Source: Ryuthela nishihirai (Eukaryota; Arthropoda; Arachnida; Araneae; Heptathelidae). From it: a stretch of 64,000 nucleotides of DNA. The translations under genes were made by a program, and so were the position numbers. The stretch covers positions 48,580,135 to 48,644,134 of the forward strand of contig JAWZYU010000010.1 in NCBI GenBank assembly GCA_038380435.1, in the 5' to 3' direction. Numbering within the stretch: position 1 is the first letter of the stretch; each line of letters begins with the position of its first letter. This document shows, piece after piece, positions 34,120-44,914 of this stretch. The notes beneath the pieces are model-generated. The model did not search any database, was not told where the DNA came from, and saw nothing but the letters and a program-made list of their open reading frames with translations.

Positions 34120-34230
34120 GTTGAATAAATATAGAGGAAAATTTGTCAGCCAGTTGGGATCCAAAGCCATGATCTCCTAATAATGTACCAGGTGTTCTGA
34201 CCACTGAGCTACTGGCTGTCAACCACTCAT
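34120..34230 (-). repeat. tRNA-core repeat, copy T4
   Basis: Minus-strand copy beginning TGTTGAATAAATATAGAGGA, with degraded B box (GGGATCCAAAGCCATGATC) and A box (ACTGAGCTACTGGCTG). It is followed by CATCCTCTATTGGTGGC and ACCATAGAGTTAGTCATTGG as in T3. Confidence 0.7.
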
Positions 34231-34317
34231 CCTCTATTGGTGGCTTTAAGCATTATACCATAGAGTTAGTCATTGGAATGTATCTGACTGTAATTGAGGA
34301 GTAAGCTTTCACTGTAA

Positions 34318-34400
34318 CTGAATTATCAGGAGGTTAGAGGCAAACTAGAACTGGAAAATATTTGGATCCCACCCAGCTAATAACAATTTTTCCTCTGTAC
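34318..34400 (+). repeat. tRNA-core repeat, copy T5, partial
   Basis: Plus-strand remnant of the distal half: TTATCAGGAGGTTAGAGG, GGATCCCACCCAGCTAA and CAATTTTTCCTCTG. It is followed by ACATATCGCCAACAGG and ATTTCTTATTATTTCAA, the same flank as T7. The A-box half is lost. Confidence 0.6.
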
Positions 34401-34714
34401 AACATATCGCCAACAGGTTCATACTTATGATTTCTTATTATTTCAACCTTATGCTTTATACGAGGCATGTTGGCATAAAAAAAATGCCATGGGTTGGTTG
34501 TGTGCACTAACCTGGAAAATATTTGAATCAATTTACAGAGTGGAAATTGTTAGTGGATACTTAATGAGTTGAGTTTAATAATTATTTGTAGATTGCATAC
34601 TCGTGAGACATGCATTCCATCTAAGAAAAGGCATTAAAAAGTCGCTTGAGGCGAGATTGCCTGAACACTCCCTACATATTAAGAAGTAGGTTGAGAATGT
34701 TCATAACATCAGTT

Positions 34715-34830
34715 AGAGGAGATCATGATTGGCGGCTGGTAGCTCAGTGGTCCAGAGCACCTGACATTTTATCAGGAGGTCGTGGGTTCATATCCCACCT
34801 GACTCAAGACAATTTTTCCTCTAAATATTT
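34715..34830 (+). repeat. tRNA-core repeat, copy T6
   Basis: Plus strand: GATCATGATTGGCGGCTGG, TAGCTCAGTGGTCCAGAGC, CCTGACATTTTATCAGG, GGTCGTGGGTTCATATCCCA, CAAGACAATTTTTCCTC. This is a well-preserved core. The anticodon-like loop again has no T at position 33. Confidence 0.8.
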
Positions 34831-34959
34831 GAATCAATTTCAGAGTGGAAATTATTAGTGAACCTGGAAAGTGTGTTCTAGACCAGAGTCTTCAATTACC
34901 GTCAGATACATTTTTCAATGACTAACTCTATGGTATAACACTTAAAGCCAAAAATAGAT

Positions 34960-35125
34960 GATGATTAGTTTAGCAGCCAGTAGCTTAGTGATCAGAACAC
35001 TTGACATGTTATCAGGAGGTCATGTATTTGGCTCCCACCTGGCTAATGACAATTTTTCCTCTATATTTATTCAACATATCACCAACAGGTGATATGTGAT
35101 TTTCTATTATTTGAACAGAGGTATG
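34960..35125 (+). repeat. tRNA-core repeat, copy T7
   Basis: Plus strand: GCAGCCAGTAGCTTAGTGAT, CTTGACATGTTATCAGGAGG, a mutated B box, TGGCTAATGACAATTTTTCC, then TATTTATTCAACATATCACC and ATTTTCTATTATTTGAAC. The last part is the inverted partner of 32840-32885. Upstream (34915-34960) the phrase ATGACTAACTCTATGGTAT is the inverse of the one after T3 and T4. Confidence 0.72.
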
Positions 35126-35127
35126 TA

Positions 35128-36392
35128 AGCTCACCGTACAAAAAATTAGTCACTTCTGGCTTAATGTCACCTAATAGCGCGTAATGCCTTCATGCAACCG
35201 AAGAACAGCTAAAATCCTGTCTGGCATGGATGCCACCAGTGTGCGGATGTAGTGCACATCAATATTCATCCACTCTTCCATGAGGAAATGCCACAGTTTG
35301 GCCAGATGGTTGGGACAGCGCTTCACTTATTGCCCCAAATAGTCCCACAAGTTTTCTACGGGATTCAAATCCGGGAATTTGGCAGGCCAGTCAAGATGTT
35401 CGAAGGCTTCAGAATGCTTGTTGTGCCAATCCGACACACTTTTGAGCCCTGTGCACGCGTAAATTGTCATCTTGGAAGACAGGTATCCTTCTGGTGTTCA
35501 CTGTGGAGGTGCTGCACAAAAGACAACATGTGGTCACTCAGTAGCTCCATATAGCCCATCTGGTTCAAGTGTGACATCACCTCAACCAAAGGATCCATTT
35601 CCTCATATGTGAAACACTCCCAGAACATCACAGAGCCTCCTCCAGCTTGAACAGAACCTTGCACACAGTCTGCATGGAAGGCTTCATGCAGCTTACAATG
35701 TACTCATCACCTTGCATCATTCTAGTACAAGCAAAAACATGACTCATCTGACCAGCTTCCAAGATCACATGCTTCCAAGAGTCGACAGTCCAGTCTTAGG
35801 GGCGTCACCCACTGTAGCCATTCAGCATTGTGCAGAGCTGTTAACATGGTCTCTTCCACAGTACTCTGCTCCAGATATCCATAGCATGCAGTTCCCTTCA
35901 GAGTGTTCGTTCGGAAACAACTTGTTGTAAGCCTGCATTGACTGACTAGAGCAATTCCTGCCTCATTGCAAAGCAGTTTGCCCTAACAATACGTGACACA
36001 CTGCAGCAGCCCCTATTGGTGGGCACAGTGTTTCTGCCACAGTTCTGGCAACAATTAGTGGTGGATTGTGATGTACGCCACTGCTGGAAAACCCTTTGGA
36101 CAGTATGTTTCGACACACCTGCAAAGGCAGCAACTTTTTGTACACTATGCCCTTTGGCTTGGCCAAACGCAATAACACCTTTTGCCATTCATTCACATCT
36201 TTAGCGTGACCCATGTTTCACTGAATGACTAACACACATGTGACACATAACCACTTCTTGTTACTGTATGAACCCATAGCGCATGGCACAGCTATTTGTA
36301 GAACGCTTTCATTACTGGTGCACCTTCTGTTGCTGTGGAACGGATGTAACCCTCTTATGGCGAGAGATGACTAATTTTTTATCCAGTGAGCT
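35128..36392 (-). mobile_element. Tc1-like transposon, decayed
   Basis: Left end AGCTCACCGTACAAAAAATT; right end (minus strand) AGCTCACTGGATAAAAAATT followed by AGTCA. TA duplications are at 35126-35127 and 36393-36394. Length is 1265 bp, close to the Tc1 norm. A broken transposase fills the interior on the minus strand. Confidence 0.9.
35170..36213 (-). pseudogene. Tc1-type transposase pseudogene
   Basis: Minus strand, in order: an N-terminal helix-turn-helix domain split over two frames (MAKGVIAFGQAKGHSVQKVA, FAGVSKHTVQRVFQQWR, about 36188-36060); a central block VQGSVQAGGGSVMFWECFTY and EEMDPLVEVMSHLNQMGYME (about 35664-35530); and a degraded C-terminus with FESHRKLVGLFGA, LWHFLMEEWMNIDVHYIRTL and SMPDRILAVLRLHEGITRY (35390-35170). 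The arrangement is that of Tc1 transposases. The catalytic Asp and Glu segments are mutated or shifted. Confidence 0.88.
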
Positions 36393-36879
36393 TATTTATT
36401 AATTACTTTCAAAAATTTCTGTTTTTATTAATTACTTCCAAAATCTTCTGTTTTTAAAAATAGCAGTTTTTTGATAATTTTTCAGAAGATTTTTAAGACT
36501 TTAAGGAAAAAATTCATTGATAATAGTTCAAATTTGTAAGGTTGTTGCTTCAGCATAGAGTAACGTTAACAAACAAATCGGCAATACCACAGCATTTCTA
36601 AGAAATGGCAATCAGATGGCTTTAGCAAATTATTTATATTGTACTTTAATGAAATATGCATCAAATGAAAAAAGAAAATATTAGTTTTTAAGCTTGGATT
36701 TCATATTTTTATATCTAAGAAAATTTCAAATGGCAACTTCCATTTTTTTTTTGATCTAAGTGTTTTTTTTTGTTGTTGTTGTTGTTGAACTAAAAATAAA
36801 CACATACATTTTGGACCTCTCACCTGGAATGACAGATTCTGTCAATGTCTATATTCATCTTCGACACTAGAAGGGTTAA

Positions 36880-37671
36880 ACAAAGTATTAATTTCAATAA
36901 ACATGTATCCCGATTTACCTAATTTCAGTCACATTATATAGATACTGCTTTAGATTTTCCACTCACAAATGCAAAGCTGTTTAATTTAATGATATGATAA
37001 GGTGGGGATGAAATTATCTACAGCAAAGTTTAAACATGTCATGAAAGTAAAAGAAATATTTACTATAAAGATGAAACTTGGTTAAATTAAGACCAGATGG
37101 TTTCTAAAGCATAGCAGTCGATGTAATAAGGGAACAAGATTTTGAAAATATACTTGTTAACTTAGCAGAAGTAATGACAAATACCACAGGCAGTATATTT
37201 AGACAATAGTGATTTCCAGGCAGTCACGGACTGAAATAGTATTTTTGATTGAATTTTGAAGTTAAACTTGTTTAAATGGTTTCATTCATAATGTTTTTAC
37301 TTATTCATAATTGTTCATAAACATTTACATATTTCAACACTGATGTTAATTTTGCATTGGAGAGAAAATGTTTGTGAAACTTAACAGCAATGGAAAATGG
37401 TATGAGATATCCTTTTCCAAAGATATTTTTATATTTCATAAATTTTTAATTAAATTTTAAATCAAGAAATAAATTGAACTATATTTAAAAAAATAAATTA
37501 GTAGCAATGTTGCAGATTTTTTTAAATATTCATTACTAATACTTCTGTAATGAATTTTTAAAATATTTGTCATATGAGAATACTTTTTTAACAAGATTTT
37601 ATGTATTAAGCTAGTAATGTGTTTTATTTTCTCATGCTTGACATATGCTTAAAAAGCATATTAAAGCAAAG
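36880..37671. other. intron, no feature seen
   Basis: AT-rich intron sequence with no recognised feature. Confidence 0.5.
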
Positions 37672-37790
37672 TTGTATTTTTCATTTAACAAAGATATATA
37701 TATATGTCCAATAATATGTTGTTGTTTTTTTTTAGTAGACTCAGTATCTTTTGCCATAATATGCAAGGCATATATTGCTTTTCAATTATT
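37672..37790. repeat. 115-bp direct repeat, first copy (second at 38802-38906)
   Basis: TTTTTCATTTAACAAAGATA, TATGTCCAATAAT, CAGTATCTTTTGCCATAATA and GCAAGGCATATATTGCTTTT are found here and at 38802-38906, nearly identical. The two copies bracket about 1 kb that includes a SINE. Confidence 0.88.
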
Positions 37791-37981
37791 ATGAATTAAT
37801 TTATTATTTCAATTATTATAATTAATTTTAAAATGTAACCAATAACAGTTACTTCTGTCAGCAATGATACTAGGAAAGGCTTACTTGTGTTGTACATATT
37901 GTTTATATTAGGTCTCAACTTAGTGGAATGGAGTAGGTTGTATGCGAGCAGGTGCCATTGCTATCATTGAGGCTTTCTCTT

Positions 37982-38350
37982 CTTGTCCTTGGTTGAGTTG
38001 GCTAAATGGCCTAAATGGCCAGATCACAAGGACCCCAAGGGCTCAGGGAAAGTTGAGAGGGAGGGGACCCACTAGACATCTGTTAGGAGACAGATGGTAG
38101 CCTCCCATCAAGCCATCCAGCATGTTTACATCACAGGGTTTGGCTTTCCCACATGTGGCACCACAGCTTTACATCCCATCCAATGGACAGTGGTCTTCCC
38201 AAACTCATCAGTGTCCCTTACTGACCAAAAGCATGGTGGTGGTGGGGGAAGATAAATCTGAACACTGTTCCAGGTGGGACTCAAACCTGGGAACTGCATA
38301 TTATGAGCCCAGCACACTAACGACGGAACCACCCACACCTCAGCCACCAT
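37982..38350 (-). mobile_element. SINE family B, diverged copy
   Basis: Minus-strand copy: tail-side GTTGAGTTGGCTAAATGGC, ACAGATGGTAGCCTCCC, CATCCAGCATGTTTAC, TCCAATGGACAGTGG, then B box as GGGACTCAAACCTGGG and the head region CCACCCACACCTCAGCC. Nearly full length, with a GGTGGTGG expansion near 38235. Confidence 0.85.
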
Positions 38351-38910
38351 TCTTAGCATGGACCTTGCTTTTAGTGAAAAAGATGCAATCAAGTTTCAAG
38401 TTTGTGATGAAAAGATAGTGATGAGATGGGAAAAGTTATCTGTCAGCTAGGGTAGTTAAGCTGTGGTCAAGTGGGCAATTTCATTGTATAAGGAAGTTTT
38501 GGGAGCAGTGCTCTGAAGCAAGCACTAATAAGGAAAGTTACACAGTTTTATTTTCAATCAGACAAGATTTTTTCATCCTTTTAATATCTTATTGTTTTGT
38601 TAAAATGTGATTGCTTTTACACATGTTTTGTATTTTTCACTCATTTATTTGTGTTTCATATTTTGTTGTTAAATACCTTGCCTGATTTGTTTTTGCATTA
38701 TAGGCTTTACAGTATTTTTATTCTGAGCTATATATGTAACCCTATCTAAAGTATCAAACACTGACCCATAAATTACAGTTTAGTCAATATAATTATTTAA
38801 TTGTATTTTTCATTTAACAAAGATATATATATGTCCAATAATGTTTTTTTTTAGTATATTCAGTATCTTTTGCCATAATATGCAAGGCATATATTGCTTT
38901 TCAAAAAAAA

Positions 38911-41900
38911 GTATGTTCCTTATGCATTACAAACACTTTCACAATGAAACTCAGTAATATATTTACAAGATTGATCCAAAATCAATTAACAAAGTAATCA
39001 GGTATACAAACCATTGTAACACTGAGCAGATTCAAGTTTTGCGTTCAAACATACTGTATATTTAAATTTCTAAGAATTACTATTCTAGTTGTTTCTGCTT
39101 GTTTGTTAAACATAATAAAATGGAATATTTTGCATGAATATATTGTTTTGACTAAAAGTTACCACTATTATTCAGTATGTGTATAAATGAAAAGCACATT
39201 GTTATAGTTTGTAACAAACATTTTCAGCCAGCTCATTGTTCTTGTAAGCAAATTAAAAATAAATTAAAACCTCTATATATGTCATAAAATTGTGTAGTAG
39301 TTTATGGGAGAGATGTTCAAAAAATGGTAACCAGCTAATTGCTCGTTTTTAGCATCTCATCTATAAGGCTTTTGCACTATACTGTTTTACACTGTACTTA
39401 TTTTTTTAACTTATTTTTAATTCATATTTTATCTGTGAGTTATATATATAATTATTGTAAGCTTTCAGTTGCATTTTTTTTGTAAAGAGGATTCTGAATT
39501 TTAAAATGATGCACATTTTTGAGTTGAAAAACCAGAAACTAGCTTAGGCCACAATTCAGATTGTCAGAGAAGAATAGGAAAATAGAAGAATGTCTATTAT
39601 TAAAGCAAAGTAATTCCATTTAATATGGTTTGTTTTAAGTTTTTAACTAATTTAACAGAATATGCAATGAAATCATAATTTTAAAATAGTCATAAACATA
39701 CAAACAAAACATGTCATTTTGAAAATAGTAGTAATCATTATTATAACTCACTTTGTATGAGTTTTAATTGTTGACCAGGAATGAAATATTAGATCCAAAA
39801 ATTGATACTGGTATTTTGGTAATGGGTTTCATTGTTATCAGAATACCAGTATTCAGAATATAAATATATTTGTATTAAAAAATGCAAAAATGTTTAAATA
39901 GTTTAGGCAACAAACAAGATTATTTCAAAATGCTTCAATATTTTTATTGTAATTTTGTGTAATATAGAATAAAATGCAAACAGAAAAACTGAATGAATTT
40001 GAAATAAAAACTTAAAATAGATTAAAGACACTATTTAGGTCAAAAATAAACATTAAACTAGATTTAAATTTTAACCAAGAAAAACACTTAGTACCCATTA
40101 CTTATTAATATTGAATTAAAGTGAGCATGCAAGAAATGGAAATAATCAATGATGGGACACCAAAATGTGAACAAATTTTGATACAAATTTGGCCATGTGA
40201 AGGAAAATTCTGATTTTTCAGATTTCACACTCAATAGAATGGTGAAAAGGTAATCATGCACTAATTGAAAATTGGCACCTCAAATATCTTCTTACTCAAA
40301 GACAGCCATTTTCTTTTTATAACATTACCCAAGTGCTCGAAATTTCTGATTTTATTGTCTTTGTATTCCTACTTTAATTTTTTTTTTTTATTGAATGCTA
40401 TTTATAGTCTTCTCTTTTGAGTTCTAATCCTTTCAATTTACTGTACACAGTGCAATTAAACCTTAAAAAAATTATAATGGAAATTCTTTGAACTGAGAAA
40501 AATTTTATTTAATGGAGGTTTCCATTCTATAGAGGTTCTTATCAGAAATACAAGATTTGAGTTATTGCCAAAATAAAATTCCTTAATTAGCAAAGTGTAT
40601 ATGTGTTCAGTACTCTACACAATAATGGAAAAAATATATATATATAAATTATTTTCCTCCTGTTTGCCTTGTTTGCAAAATTACATAAGTCCTAAATATC
40701 TTAACAGATAGACATATTACTAGAGTAAATTAGTGATTATACAAAATATTTAAAAAATTACTGATTAAGCTTTTCATTTTTTAATGTCAGGATCTCAATT
40801 CAAACAAGTCTCAAATGATATCAATGATTTCTTCATTTCTAATCTTGAGATATTTTTTATTAATTGCACAATTCCCTTTCAGCTTTTCTTAAATTTCAGA
40901 TCTCTATTTAAAGGTTGTCATAAATTTGTGCTCTACCATGATTGAATTTATCTTACAGTTGTTTTACATTCATTTTGCTTTTTTCCTTTGCTTCAATAAG
41001 TTTCACTTTATCATGTGAGTCTAGGAAATTTTTCCTTTTGCATCATGTGACTATTAAAACTGTAAATGTTTTGCTGATAATCCAATTAAATTGTAGAATC
41101 CTATTATTTGTAGAGCACTCATTATTTGCATTATGCACTGACACTTTGCAGACATTATCATTATCTACAAGCCATAAAATGAACTATATCACCCCAAAAA
41201 CTCTACCTTGCTGGACACCATTTTTGAGGGATAAATGACAGAAAATGATACTTGTTTATCATTCAATGCCAAAATAACGGTATTAAATAAATATTTTGAG
41301 CTAAAAAAGTAGGCTTGCATATCTGTGATGACTATATTTGACAAAGCAAAATTCAGACCACATGTTCCAACTAAAGATTTATTTACAAACCAAAATTTCA
41401 AATACATGGTCCAATAAAGATTTTTTTTTCTGGTTTCTGTATTTATATAAAAAAAAACATATAAAAGCATAAAAATTAAATTACACATAACAAATTGCCT
41501 TTATTGAAAAGAATAACATGAAAAAAGACAAAACAGATAAATGACAGAAAACATATAATTTGTGTATAAATTGTTTTGTTTAAAAAACTGATAAAATTGT
41601 TTGAAAACTGAAAAAAGAACTGATAAACTGTTTTGTTTAAAGAACTGATAAAATTGTTTGGAAAAAGGCAAAACTCAACAGAAATATATAAATATATTAG
41701 TAGTTAATACAGTATTTGAGTTTTTATTTTTGTTTTATATCTACTGTTTGTAATGTGTTGTTCCACTTGTATTTGTTGGAAGAACTCAACTTCCAAAATA
41801 ATTCTTCATTCATCTTTATTTTTTGTAACATCTTTTGGCAAGTATGAGTAATTCATTTGAATTATCAGTATAGATTTTACAATTGTATATGACCATATAT

Positions 41901-41981
41901 TCACAACATTCATACACAGCAAAAAGGATGAATCTGCATGTTTGGAATATTAACATGCTAATGATGAATCTTTAAGTGTAT
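38911..41981. other. intron; one short tandem duplication
   Basis: 3 kb of AT-rich sequence. At 41571-41660 a unit of about 57 bp (TGTTTTGTTTAAAGAACTGA...AAATTGTTTG) is duplicated. No coding sequence or transposon end was recognised. Confidence 0.5.
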
Positions 41982-42415
41982 TCAATCACCTCTGATCTGT
42001 AGATACTTTCTGCCGAAGAGCACCTTCGATAAGAATCTGTGTGTTCTCCAGATCATCTTATACAGTATTGTGTTTTTGCAACCAAATCCAGGAGAACTGA
42101 TAGAGGGTATCAAGATTTTCCTTCTAAAGGTGTAGATATCACAGGAATTGACATAGAACTTTCCTGTTATTTGTGGCACCAGATCCAAATTTAAAAGAAT
42201 ACCATCATTAGCAATTTTCTTCTGCAATTCTTTTACTTTGTGTGGCAAAAACGTAGATTTTTTTTCTCTCTTCTAAATTCTGATATAAACATAAATATTA
42301 TGACCCAGCTTCTAGTGTCAATATGTCCTGTTCCTCCATATTGGCAACATTGTGTAAAAACCAGAATCAAAGTCTGACTTAGGATCTTGAAAAATTTCTT
42401 AAGAACAATGAACAC
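41982..42415 (-). pseudogene. unidentified coding-like relic
   Basis: The minus strand holds an 88-codon open frame (from about 42248 to the stop at 41982) including VKELQKKIANDGILLNLDLV, TGKFYVNSCDIYTFRRKIL and ISSPGFGCKNTILYKMIWR. The composition looks protein-like rather than random AT-rich translation. Upstream in the same frame EEQDILTLEAGSNIYVYIR (about 42330-42275) could be a continuation after a stop. I do not recognise the family. It could be a transposon protein or a fragment of a retroposed host gene. There are no splice signals that would tie it to Nup214, which is on the other strand. Confidence 0.3.
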
Positions 42416-42668
42416 ATTTTCAACTGATGAAAAATAAGCTCATAGTATTGTTAAACATTAATAGTATTCTTTCAAGAACAGCATCAATATGAGAGATTAT
42501 TTTAGTGCCTTCACTTGTATGGTATAAATATGAAAAAATTGGAACATTTTTACAATAGAAATTTCCACATCAATTAGAACATATTAATATTAAAAATATA
42601 TATAAATTAATTAAACATATATAAAAATTAAAAAATTATTAAATATGTATAAAATTTATTAAACTTAT

Positions 42669-43929
42669 ACAGTGTGTTTCAAAAAGGATGCAACCCTCTA
42701 TTGTATTTTTCTATTTAAACTTGACAAAAGACACAAATTTCAAAAGATGCAAATTAGGCATATATCTACCTTTACAACAAATGTTGAAAGTGATTTCCTG
42801 CAACCTGGATTCAGGTTTGTACCCATTTCATGACATTTGCAGCCACCTTTCATAATGTTTGTTTTCTTATGTTTAAAATCTCTCTTTCAATGTTAGCCTT
42901 CAAGTGTATGAGGATTGTTTTGAAATATCCCCAAAGGAAAAAATCTGGAGGAGTAAGATCTGGGGATCTTGGGGGCCACAATTTTCACCAAAAAATTCCA
43001 AAACATGACCATTGTGTCATTTGCAGTATGGGCAGTCGCACCATCTTGTTGAAACCAACACTCTCATTCATTCACATCCAATAGTGCAATAAACTGTTGG
43101 ATGAGGTCATGATAAACTTCACCAGTTATAGTGGAGTCAAAAAATAGAGGCCCTCTCACACGACGATGGGAAATTGCATACCACACACCAATTTTCTGTG
43201 CGTGTAATGGTCATTCATGAAAAGTGTGAAGATTTTCCTTTTGTAACTGTTTTGATTGTTCACATACCCATTCAAGTGAAACCAAGCCTTGTCAATGAAA
43301 TAAATATGGTTCAACACCTAAATTCCATTTTTGTCCACAAAAGAACGAAACCAACGACAGTGCCGTAAACATTTTTCATGGTCTGGTTCTTTCAGTTCAT
43401 GAACGACACCAATGCGGTAGGCATGAAATTTTAACTTCTTTGTAGCCCTGGAAACAGTAGCTGGTGACAGCCCAACCTGTGAAGATAACTTTCTAATAGA
43501 TTTTCTGGGTGAGCGAGTTAAACGCATCAAGAACTTCGGCAGTTAACAGTGATGACCAGCCTGGGCTCTTTCGATCCTGTACAGACCCAGTCTATGACAT
43601 TTATCAATCAAATGAGATATTGTCGATTTGTTGGGAACTGCAGACTGAGAAAACTTCAACTCAAACTCCTCTCTCACATGTTTGTAAGATTTGTACACAC
43701 AATAAATCTCAACAATAAATGCATATTCGTTTTTGGAAAACAACATAGCTGACACAACACAAAGGAATGAATGCTTGAGTTAGACTAGTGCATGACAAGG
43801 TCATTTCAACTGCTAAAAGCTGTTAACCTTGAGTCCAGTAATGCCAACTGACTAATATTATGGCATAAAATGTACATGTGTGTAAGTTCTCTCTTATATT
43901 TAGGGTTGCATCCTTTTTGAAACACCCTG
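42669..43929 (-). mobile_element. mariner-like transposon, decayed
   Basis: Left end CAGTGTGTTTCAAAAAGGAT and right end (minus strand) CAGGGTGTTTCAAAAAGGAT, both followed by GCAACCCT. TA duplications are at 42667-42668 and 43930-43931. Length is 1261 bp. The relic transposase is on the minus strand. Confidence 0.92.
42780..43755 (-). pseudogene. mariner-like transposase pseudogene (DUF4817-type group)
   Basis: Minus strand from about 43755. The N-terminal helix-turn-helix domain is FSKNEYAFIVEIYCVYKSYK, HVREEFELKFSQ, STISHLIDK. After a frame break, RLTRSPRKSIRKLSSQVGLS and TVSRATKKLKFHAYRI (second helix-turn-helix) appear. Further on are KAWFHLNGYVNNQN and the third-Asp block PPRSPDLTPPDFFLWGYFKT (about 42950). 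Family length is about 340 residues, and all main blocks are present, but at least five stops or shifts interrupt them. It is a different subfamily from the element at 28321 (different TIRs). Confidence 0.88.
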
Positions 43930-43931
43930 TA

Positions 43932-44910
43932 TAACATTATTTATACAGTTGTTGCAAAAGTGTGCCATGCAGCCAATCTCCATCAGCATTTTGTTGCAAC
44001 TGGCTGTAATTTCCAGGAAAGATTCTTAGACCCTGTATGCTTTATTATCTCCAGAATATTATCACATGCCAACAGTCTTATCAATAAGTCTGCTATGGCT
44101 CAGAACAGAGAAAAGATTAGCATTCAGTTGATCACTGTCTCACCATGAAGGATGTCAAGTTCAAGAATTTTCACATGAAAAAATTTCTTACTAATATATG
44201 AACAACCTTCTTTCTTTGTGGTTACATAATTCTATCATAATGATGAAACACAAAGTATGATCCAGTTCTTTAGCAAAATCTTCTGAACATCTAATACAGT
44301 ACTTCATTGCAAGTGCACTTTTTAGCACTCATTCTAATGCTAAAATTTTTTTTATAAATAAGTGATTTTAAACATACTTTAAACAATTTAGAACTACAGT
44401 TAAAGTTGCAATAATAATGAAATGTTTGCTGTTTGTAATCACTTCATATTACAACCAATCAATTTTTGCTATATTGCCACAATTGTGTAGATTTTTATGT
44501 TAGTGCACGCAGCATAATGTTCATGGGCTTTATGGCTAGACAAACTTAAAATTTTGGTTCAAATCATCACTACCACCATTCCATCCATATAGTAGCTAGT
44601 TTTTATATTTTTACTAAAAGAAATTTCCCTTTTAAAAGTTCTTTCATATTAACATAACATTAACAAGTTACATAGTAATATGACTAAGTTCTGTCAGTTA
44701 CTTACTTTAGTATAAAATTCTAGAGCTCTTTGAATATTCATGGTAACAGACATGATATATAATCCATCACTTTAATGGTTTAGTTACTATTTGCAAAATG
44801 TGGGAATTTTGGGACATTTTGATGGTTTATGGTGACAGTGGAATTTAATGGTTGAAAATGAATGCTTGATCACAGTATTGCATTCTTTATCATTTAATAA
44901 ACTTTATATA
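43932..44910. other. intron, no feature seen
   Basis: AT-rich. On the minus strand 43950-44110 reads DNILEIIKHTGSKNLSWKLQ and may continue the relic at 41982-42415 (the mariner lies between), but this is weak. Confidence 0.4.
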
Positions 44911-44914
44911 TTAA

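Larger units (their letters stand above)
31413..36875. mobile_element. candidate piggyBac-like non-autonomous element enclosing a nest of insertions
   Basis: Left end CCCTTACAGTGTCGTGTTTC (31413) follows TCAA (31409-31412, possibly a mutated TTAA). The right end, read on the minus strand from 36875, is CCCTTCTAGTGTCGAAGATG and abuts TTAA (36876-36879). The left interior resembles the interiors at 13465 and 18014. The right 430 bases (36425-36875) match, inverted, the sequence at 49167-49610. Whether the two ends belong to one insertion is inferred. Confidence 0.45.
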
